Assembly: GCA_016806645.1 (NCBI GenBank)
Contig: JACSYO010000040.1
Location: forward strand, 988,501-1,052,500
DNA from: Ophiodon elongatus
Lineage: Eukaryota > Chordata > Actinopteri > Perciformes > Hexagrammidae
DNA length: 64,000 bases
Reading direction: 5' to 3'
A model generated the notes under the pieces. The model saw only the letters and a program-made list of their open reading frames with translations, made no database searches and was not told the DNA's origin. Of the stretch, positions 57,701-64,000 are shown in pieces (the stretch's first letter is position 1; every line of letters starts with the position of its first letter). A program made the translations under genes and the position numbers.

Positions 57701-58836
57701 TCAGGTCATCAGGTTTGTGTTGTTTTGTTTTTTTTTAGTTACGGCTGAATTATCTGTTAACATCATATTCTTTGGATGTAATTAATCCCCGAATTAATAC
57801 ATTTTCACTCAAGCTGACAGCACCAGTGTCGTGCCGTGTCACCCGATCACAGAAGTGAAGGATAATTGATTCAACAGTTTCCTTCGCTCTCTGCTGATTG
57901 TGCCGATTAAAGCCAATCACCAATCAGACGGTGGGATGTTGGTGTCGTGTTCCTCCAGACTTTACAGAGACCACAGCTTTATTTTTTGTTGTCATGCTGT
58001 AAGGTTCTTTTCCCCCCATGCAGTCTGGCTTGCATCCACATAATTAATTGCTTTACAGCCTCTGGGAGTTGAACACCGTCCCCCGGTAGCAGGTACTTCC
58101 ACGTTCCTGCAGAGTTTTAGCAGAACTGGACTGCGCCTCTCCTCCCGTCCTCATCTCGCTCCGACAGCTACCTGATGGAGTTAACCTGAGAATCTGGGTG
58201 ATAAATCAAGGCGCCTCGCTTGTCCACTTGATAACAACTCATACTCAGCAATTATCTGCTGAATCAGATTGGTCCTCCGCAAAGTCCAGGGAGCCATAAA
58301 TCTGCCGTAGCTTCTGATCCCTCCGATATATCCCAGGGAAACGAGGACGGAGAGGAAGCTGCTGACTGGTTTTTTTTGTTGTTGTGTTTCTTTTACTCCC
58401 CTCAGGAGAGAACAAAGGGAGGTTAAAGAGAGCAGGACATGTTGACTGGAAATCATGTGAAATGTGAGACTTCGGGGTAAACACAACGCTCTGTCGGCGC
58501 ATTGAGCGGCTGAATATGAGGCGGACGTTGATACAATTATAGAAGTGGATGTCCCCTTAGAGCCATTGTTATTTTTGTTCGGCTCCATACCGGAAGACTT
58601 AGATCGGAGGTACTGTACGCTGCGGATACTTTTAATGATTGTGAGGAAAATGATAACTGTGAACTGGGAGGCTGCAAAACCACCAACCATAACAACACAA
58701 TGGAAGGTGGGCCTGTGTTACATCGTACCAATAGGGGTTTAAACAATGAGAGATGTACTACCAGGACTATGTTCATCTCTAACTAATCCTGCTCTGATAC
58801 ACATGCAATTGTAAAAGTCTGTTTCTTTCATTATTT
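54721..58836. other. single-copy non-coding sequence
   Basis: Over 4 kb without a recognised repeat, the longest such stretch in the right half. Minor textures: poly(C) at 56115-56123, a GCTAACAGTGCTAACAGTGC duplication at 57618-57640, poly(T) at 57727. The 169-codon minus frame at 58181-58690 has no recognised domain. Confidence 0.4.
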
Positions 58837-58837
58837 G

Positions 58838-59094
58838 CATTTATGTATTTAATTAATTTCCATTTATTTATTTTATTCTATTTTACTTAATTTTATATAT
58901 ATTTTAATGTTTTTATATATATATATATTTATATATATATACATGTATATATATATATACATGTATATATATATACATATATCGTACCAATATTTATATA
59001 TATATACATGTATGTATATATATATATATATATATATATTTGCATTTATGGTTTTTATTCCCATTTATTTATTTTATAGAAATATATATATATA

Positions 59095-59165
<71 letters not shown>

Positions 59166-59252
59166 ATTCATATATATATATATATAAAATAAAAATAAAG
59201 TAAAATAGAATAGAAAAAATAAATAAATGGAAATAAATTAAATACATAAATG
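58838..59252. repeat. AT-rich palindrome around (TA)n
   Basis: The left arm (58838-58900, CATTTATGTATTTAATTAATTT and CCATTTATTTATTTTATTC) is mirrored by its near-perfect reverse complement at 59187-59252 (GAAAAAATAAATAAATGG, AAATACATAAATG). The centre is (TA)n with TACATGTA palindromes. A third partial direct copy of the arm lies at 59040-59080. Overall about 415 bp, able to form a long cruciform. Confidence 0.85.
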
Positions 59253-59415
59253 TATATATATCATTATTATTGCTATTATTTTCATCATATGCCTTGTCTT
59301 TTGAGGTCTTATGTCAGGTAATGTTCTGTTTTGTTAAAAATGCTAAAAAAATAAGAAAAAGAGCTGCTGAATATGTTCTAAAATAAGCAGATTACAAAAG
59401 AAGCCACAGCGGGAA
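59253..59415. other. AT-rich non-coding sequence
   Basis: No recognised feature. Confidence 0.4.
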
Positions 59416-59417
59416 TT

Positions 59418-60065
59418 AAATTTCCATGCTGATGACCTCTGAGAAATAACTTTTGACACCTTCAGCAGCCATAATTGAAACCAATTCCACTGCGATGCCG
59501 CTCGCTACAGCAAATTGGTTTCACTTAAGAGCGCTGACAATGGTACCAAAGTGTTAACTGGGATAAATATCCTCTACATGTTTCTGGTGGAGTCAAATAC
59601 CAGAGCAAAACTGTCTGCTTCCCCTCCAGCAGGCCTCCTTCAGATCACACCTCCATCAAACCCACGCACCTTCATGTCAACGCCTGACTCACAGCCGTCA
59701 TTTGAATTGCGATTCACAGCCGAGAGCCTTTAAGTATCAGTCCGGCGCGAGTAGACTGGAGTTGCTTTTCCTTTTTTTTTTTTTTTTTTTTTTTTTCGTG
59801 CTGGGTGACAAAGCACTCCCGGGGCCCACCTCCTCTATTTCACCGCTGCGTGGTTCAGTGGTGCAGTTAGAGGTGATAAATGATTTATTTTCCTCGGCGT
59901 TCACCACAGTTGCTCAACTTTGCCCGAGCCGTTTCCCACTCATAACACCGTATGATTTATGTGGGAACATTCAACTCTCTAACTTTGGCTTTTTTCTTCT
60001 CCCCATTCCTTTAAATGCTTTGCTGCGTGGAACCGATGACGCCGCATGAATCCACGACTTCGCCC
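59418..60065. promoter_or_regulatory. candidate conserved non-coding block
   Basis: GCCATAATTGAAACCAATTCC, CAAATTGGTTTCACTTAAG and TTTGAATTGCGATTC in mostly repeat-free sequence. GAAACCAATT (about 59477) and AATTGGTTTC (59513) form an inverted pair. A poly(T) run of about 26 bases lies at 59770-59796. Enhancer-like by composition only. Confidence 0.22.
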
Positions 60066-60844
60066 CTCCTGAATAATGCAGCCGGGTCGGTCTGAGAAGA
60101 GCTGCAACCGGGATTCTTTATTTTGTATTTTTTCAGATGGAGCTCCACGTCCCCGCATCCCTCACGACAATCAGCGTGATTAGTGAGGTATTAGGGTTGC
60201 CAGGCAGAGACGAATCATTTCGCAACGTTTTTTTTTTTGTTGGCAAAATTGGATCGGCAGATTGGGGCCGCGGCATTGTGACAAATCAAAGAATTAACAA
60301 GCAAAAAAGTGTGGCGGGGATGATTAGAGTCATTTGAGAAAATGGCAGAGAAGCGAGGTGACGCGCTCGCCGCTAATCTACCGACAGGTGATGAGAGGCG
60401 TCTGCTGGATTCCTTTTTCGCCCCCGACCACCTCGTCTGAACTCAGGGACGACAGACTCATCACCACGGATACGGTTCGTCGAGGAATTTACCGTTTATT
60501 TTCAAAATGGCAGCGACGAGGATTATTCTGGTGAATCGACCCCCCCCCCGCCCCCCCCAGACACATACAGCGTGGTAAAGAATGCATCGACGGTCTTGCA
60601 GCCATTCGTAACACACGGTAGTCAACGGCAACGAGAGACAAAAGTCTTCTTTTCATCCCGTTTGAATTGTGCCGCGAATCACACGCGAGGTGTTCGTCAG
60701 TTTGATTCTTGCACGTCGGGAAAGTCTGGCCAATCACTTCTCAGATGCAGCCTCCGTAGTCCGACGACGGAAAGGTGTTCTACACACAACAAGTCCTCCA
60801 AATAAAACATATATAGTGATTATTAAAAAGGGTTGTTTTGTAGA
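60066..60844. other. single-copy sequence with a C-run
   Basis: Poly(C) with one G at 60540-60559. Short frames on both strands have no recognised domain. Confidence 0.4.
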
Positions 60845-60962
60845 CTCATCTGATTGACCTCCTCCCTACGTGGAGTTTGTCCCTCTATAACTACGTCACC
60901 TGTTTTCCTCCTTCCTCCTTTCAACGGTCATCATTTCAGAAGCAGCGAGTAATAAAGAAGTT
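60845..60962 (+). mobile_element. family Y 3' fragment
   Basis: GACCTCCTCCCTACGTGGAG and AACTACGTCACCTG match the fragment at 14.14 kb. It immediately precedes a TTAA MITE. Confidence 0.6.
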
Positions 60963-60963
60963 C

Positions 60964-61229
60964 TTAAAGGGACAGTACGTGTGAACTAAATACCCCTCCG
61001 CTCACTCCTCCCTTCACAAGACTGTGGTAACGTGAGCGGCGAGCGCGTAACCGTGGTAACGCGGTTCGCCTCGCTCAGAAGGCCACACATACCATAATAA
61101 CACTACTTGAGGGGCAACGGGTGTCCATACGAAGGGCTCGTTTTAGGCTAACGGAAACCCAACAGTGATTTAAATTATATTCCATTTCTGCTAATAGATC
61201 ACCCAAAATGCGGCGCGCTGGCCCTTTAA
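60964..61229. mobile_element. TTAA-flanked MITE, second family
   Basis: Bounded by TTAA at 60964-60967 and 61226-61229, 266 bp. The ends are AAAGGGACAG on the left and, in reverse, AAAGGGCCAG on the right. The interior GGTTCGCCTCGCTCAGAAGG and TCCATTTCTGCTAATAGATCACCC match a high-copy fish repeat I recognise. Terminal inverted repeats are short and decayed. No coding capacity. Confidence 0.72.
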
Positions 61230-61612
61230 TTGGTTTAGTAAAAACTGAGGAAAAGTTTACGCAATTAATTGGAACAGAATCCTGGGGGGAGAAGATCTCA
61301 AACGTTGCAGACTGATGCTCTGGTTTTTTAGTGCTGAATGCTGAAATAATTAAAGAGTGTTATTAAATAATGATGAATGAGCTAAACGGTCTCGTTATTT
61401 ACAAAAAAAAGCATTAATTGCAGAGCTCTAAATGTGCAACTGGACATATTTCAGCTCCGTAGTGATATCACGATGAGGTGAAACCTCTTTCTTTTGACCC
61501 AATGACTCCATCAGCTGAGCTGGAGAAGACTTTTCATGCAGCATCGAGATCTTTGCCTCTCGAACACATCAGTATTCCAGACTGGAGTTTATTAAACTAG
61601 TGGACAAACAGC

Positions 61613-61616
<4 letters not shown>
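61230..61616. other. single-copy non-coding sequence
   Basis: No recognised feature. Confidence 0.4.

Positions 61617-61643
<27 letters not shown>
61617..61643. repeat. (CTC)n tract
   Basis: TCCTCTTCCTCCTCCTCCTC type, about 27 bases. Confidence 0.85.
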
Positions 61644-61644
<1 letters not shown>

Positions 61645-61767
61645 AGCAGCCACACAGGACATCCTGCTGGAGGTTTCCTCTCCCTGATCCACTCAGACTC
61701 TCTCTGATGCAGTTTTTGTTGTTTTCTCCGGCTCTGATCTTGTTGCTCGTTCCCTCTTCGGCCAGTC

Positions 61768-61812
61768 CCTCCTCCTCCTCCTCCTCCTCCTCCTCCTCCT
61801 CCTCCTCTTCCT
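61768..61812. repeat. (CTC)n trinucleotide tract
   Basis: About 14 CTC units. The minus strand reads as a poly-Glu frame by artefact. Confidence 0.95.
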
Positions 61813-62615
61813 CGTTATGCACGACACCACCTCCTCCCCGTTTGTCCGCATCCTGCCCTCCGCTGTCTGTCACGCGGCGTAAATCGTATTCACACAGAGG
61901 AAATCACATTACGTATTAACTGCCTCTGTGGAAGGGTTCAGGGCGGCGGACGGGCCTAATGAATGCCTAACCATCAGGATGACAGTAATAATGTCGCGAA
62001 AGGAGCGTTCCCAAAATATCCCTCCGCTCTCCGGGCGACAGGTAACACACACTGTCAGCGTGGGGTCGTCTCCGTCCACCTCATGATGCTCACCACGCTG
62101 ATCACAGCTTCAGAAGTCCTCAGCCTGAAGGACTCTAACGTGACATTCAGTTTAATCAGCGTAAAGTCTCAATTCCATTGAAGCAGGATGTTATTGTGTC
62201 GCGCTTTCACGCCCTAAAAATACATTTAAACGTATATTTTTATGGCTATAGTAATTAAAATAATACAAATAACAGCAAGTATTGCAAAATAAATTCAAAT
62301 AATAATTTGAAAAATATACTGTAAAGATTATGTAGAATCATACATAAATAATCGAATAAATTACAATCAAAATATTTAAAAAAATACTACAACATATGTT
62401 AACGTAAAAAAGAAGAAAATCCAATAAAAAAGAAGAAAAATAAATACTATACTATTTTTTTGTTAAAAAGAAGTTTGCTTATTTATCTATTATTAATTGA
62501 TGGGAGGTGCATTCCAAGGTCACAGTTTGTTTGAGGCTTTTTGTTGCATTGCATAAGTTCCTGTTGGGACCAAGAATTCTAGTTTTACAGTATTTTACTG
62601 TAAAACACATCTCAC
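61813..62615. other. single-copy AT-rich sequence
   Basis: Very AT-rich at 62210-62500. If the candidate exon at 62616-62813 is real, this would be its downstream intron on the minus strand. Confidence 0.4.
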
Positions 62616-62813
62616 CTTGCTGGTCTGCTTTGACATCTGTTAAATAAAATCCTGTGTCCTGGATTTGGATTCCTAACATGAAAGCGCCTTTATCAACAGT
62701 GAAAGGTAATTTGTTCCTGAAAAATCCTTTTTCCAAAAGCACCTCCTCTGATCCGCCACACTCAACGTTTAAGTGGCGTTTACTTCGAGTCAACTGACCT
62801 GCGGCGTCGACCT
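62616..62813 (-). CDS. candidate internal coding exon, unknown protein
   Basis: On the minus strand one frame stays open for 66 codons between a possible acceptor (GTTCCAG at 62820-62814, with a CTCTTTTCTTT tract upstream) and a strong donor, CAAG|GTGAG, with the exon ending at 62616. The length is 198 bp and both ends fall in phase 1, so the exon would be symmetric. The peptide is non-repetitive and includes Asn-Val-Glu-Cys-Gly-Gly, a Phe-Phe-Arg-Asn-Lys-Leu-Pro-Phe segment and Asp-Thr-Gly-Phe-Tyr-Leu. I do not recognise the family; the Glu-Cys-Gly start is faintly like a zona pellucida domain but that is not evidence. The frame continues past the donor to 62479. It could be chance, a pseudo-exon or a repeat. 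Confidence 0.28.
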
Positions 62814-62886
62814 CTGGAACATTTTACTGTCACGGTTAAAGAAAAGAGACCAACGTGGGTTCAAGAGCCGCGGCGACCTCCATCGA

Positions 62887-63522
62887 AGACTACCACCTCC
62901 TCCTCCTCCTCCACCTCCTCCTCATCCTCCACCTCCTCCTCCTCCTCCTCCTCCTCCTCATCCTCCACCTCCTCCTCATCCTCCACCTCCTCCTCATCCT
63001 CCACCTCCTCCTCCTCCTCCACCTCCTCCTCATCCTCCACCTCCTCCTCATCCTCCACCTCCACCTCATCCTCCTCCACCTCCACATCCTCCTCCACCTC
63101 CACCTCCTCCTCCTCATCCCCTCCTCATCCTCCTCCTCCCACCTCCTCCTCCTCCTCCTCCACCCTCCTCCTCCTCACCCTCCACCTCCTCTCCTCCCCT
63201 CCCCCTCTCCTCCTCCCCTCCCACCTCCACCTCCACCTCCCTCCTCCTCATCCTCCTCATCCTCCTCCTCCACCTCCTCCTCCTCCTCCCCTCATACCTC
63301 CTCCTCCTCCTCCTCCTCCTCCACCTCCACCTCATCCTCCTCCACCTCCACATCCTCTTCCACCTCCACCTCCTCCTCCTCCTCCTCCTCCTCCTCCTCC
63401 TCCACCTCCACCTCATCCTCCTCCACCTCCACATCCTCCTCCACCTCCACATCCTCCTCCACCTCCACCTCCTCCTCCTCATCCTCCTCATCCTCCTCCT
63501 CCACCTCCTCCTCCTCCTCCCC
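62887..63522. repeat. (CTC)n-based polypyrimidine array
   Basis: About 636 bases of CCT with CCA and CAT substitutions (CCTCCTCCACCTCC, CTCATCCTCC). Longer blocks recur, for example CCACCTCCACCTCATCCTCC followed by TCCACCTCCACATCC near 63055, 63325 and 63405. Strand asymmetry is almost complete, with mirror symmetry. Plus frames read Pro/His, Leu/His or Ser/Thr and minus frames Glu/Val/Asp or Arg/Trp; none is a gene. Confidence 0.97.
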
Positions 63523-64000
63523 GGAGATGTTCACGTCACGTGACCTCTCCCCTCGGTGCTCGGAGGAGGACACCCGTCACACTCGCCACCGCAAGAGGTC
63601 ACGTGTCAGAAAACGACGGCGTCTGTGAAGTAGTACCGACCCGCCCTCACCGGGAGCTCTGCGTGAGGAAATGCCGAGTCCAACGGTTTTGGAGAGAAAA
63701 GTCAGAGTTGCTGGATATCGGTTGAAACCGAAGTGTCACATGAGCGCAGATCAATTAAGTCAAAAGGTCTTGGGTGCTGATGAGCAGAGGGAGGGCCGGA
63801 GTGTGACGGGGTCAAAGAGATAACTAACGCAGAGCTCACGTCACCCGGACGACTTAAAGCGGAGAGAATATTCATTAAACTCTCCACAATAAGAGAGAAT
63901 TTAATCTGCCAATTTAATTACGGGGCCGGCGCACAGGAAGCCTTTGGTCTAGATCTTGTTTCCCCGAGAGATTCGCCCTCCATCACCGAATCCCGCGATG
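63523..64000. other. single-copy non-coding sequence
   Basis: Contains CACGTCACGTGACC and GGTCACGTGTC E-box-like sites next to the polypyrimidine tract. No gene is recognised; the window ends here. Confidence 0.4.

Noticed and set aside
58181..58690. A 169-codon minus-strand frame
   Set aside because: No recognisable domain, no supporting splice sites, and composition like the surrounding non-coding DNA.
58838..59252. TATA-box promoter region
   Set aside because: The TA repeats are long simple-sequence DNA with no initiator or gene nearby.
62773..63628. Proline-, leucine- or serine-rich frames of about 256 codons, and acidic or Arg/Trp frames on the other strand
   Set aside because: All read from a CTC-type polypyrimidine tract; every frame is open because the tract lacks stop codons.

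Overview
The window looks like nuclear, non-coding DNA from a ray-finned fish, probably a percomorph. The evidence is its base composition, very abundant long microsatellites, and several interspersed repeats familiar from teleost genomes. These include a Tc1-type remnant beginning GTGCCTTCAAGTATTCAGAC, TTAA-flanked MITEs, a TTATTTATATRRCCC repeat, LINE 3' tails, and a repeat carrying a CCACCAGGGGGCG core. The family assignments come from recognition and from in-window copy comparison; no database search was run. I see no convincing complete gene, rRNA or functional tRNA. The only stretch that reads like a possible coding exon is a minus-strand block of about 198 bp at 62616-62813, open in one frame with a good splice donor and the same intron phase (1) at both ends.

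Layout: 1-13 kb is mostly single-copy AT-rich sequence with TAAT-rich, possibly conserved non-coding blocks. It is broken by a (TA)n run, a TTAA MITE at 2.5 kb, a motif array at 3.3 kb and tRNA-like SINE debris at 8.5-9.2 kb. From 13 to 31 kb single-copy blocks alternate with degraded transposon pieces. From 33 to 44.6 kb the sequence is repeat-dense. It holds four further copies of the motif repeat (33.3, 35.6, 41.2-42.2 and 43.1-43.4 kb) and an expanded array of about 67 bp whose units carry AATAAA.

From 46.7 to 54.5 kb there is a run of tandem repeats: a 2.5-kb array of a 22-bp unit, a degenerate 21-bp array, a 0.94-kb CTAT/CTAC/CT array and a heptamer array. A large AT-rich palindrome lies at 58.8-59.25 kb, a second TTAA MITE at 61 kb, and a 0.64-kb CTC-rich polypyrimidine tract at 62.9-63.5 kb.

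The most interesting signal is the dispersed repeat that contains a tandemly amplified 73-bp unit. Each unit has a near-consensus CTCF core, giving 19 copies at six loci. The three loci at 13.7, 33.3 and 35.7 kb point right and the loci at 41.8 and 43.3 kb point left, which is the convergent arrangement expected of loop anchors. Whether these sites are bound is unknown. Next are the 22-bp array, which is open in all three forward frames and rich in CpG, the AT-rich palindrome, and the array of repeated poly(A) signals. The long open frames in this window are explained by tandem repeats that lack stop codons, not by genes.
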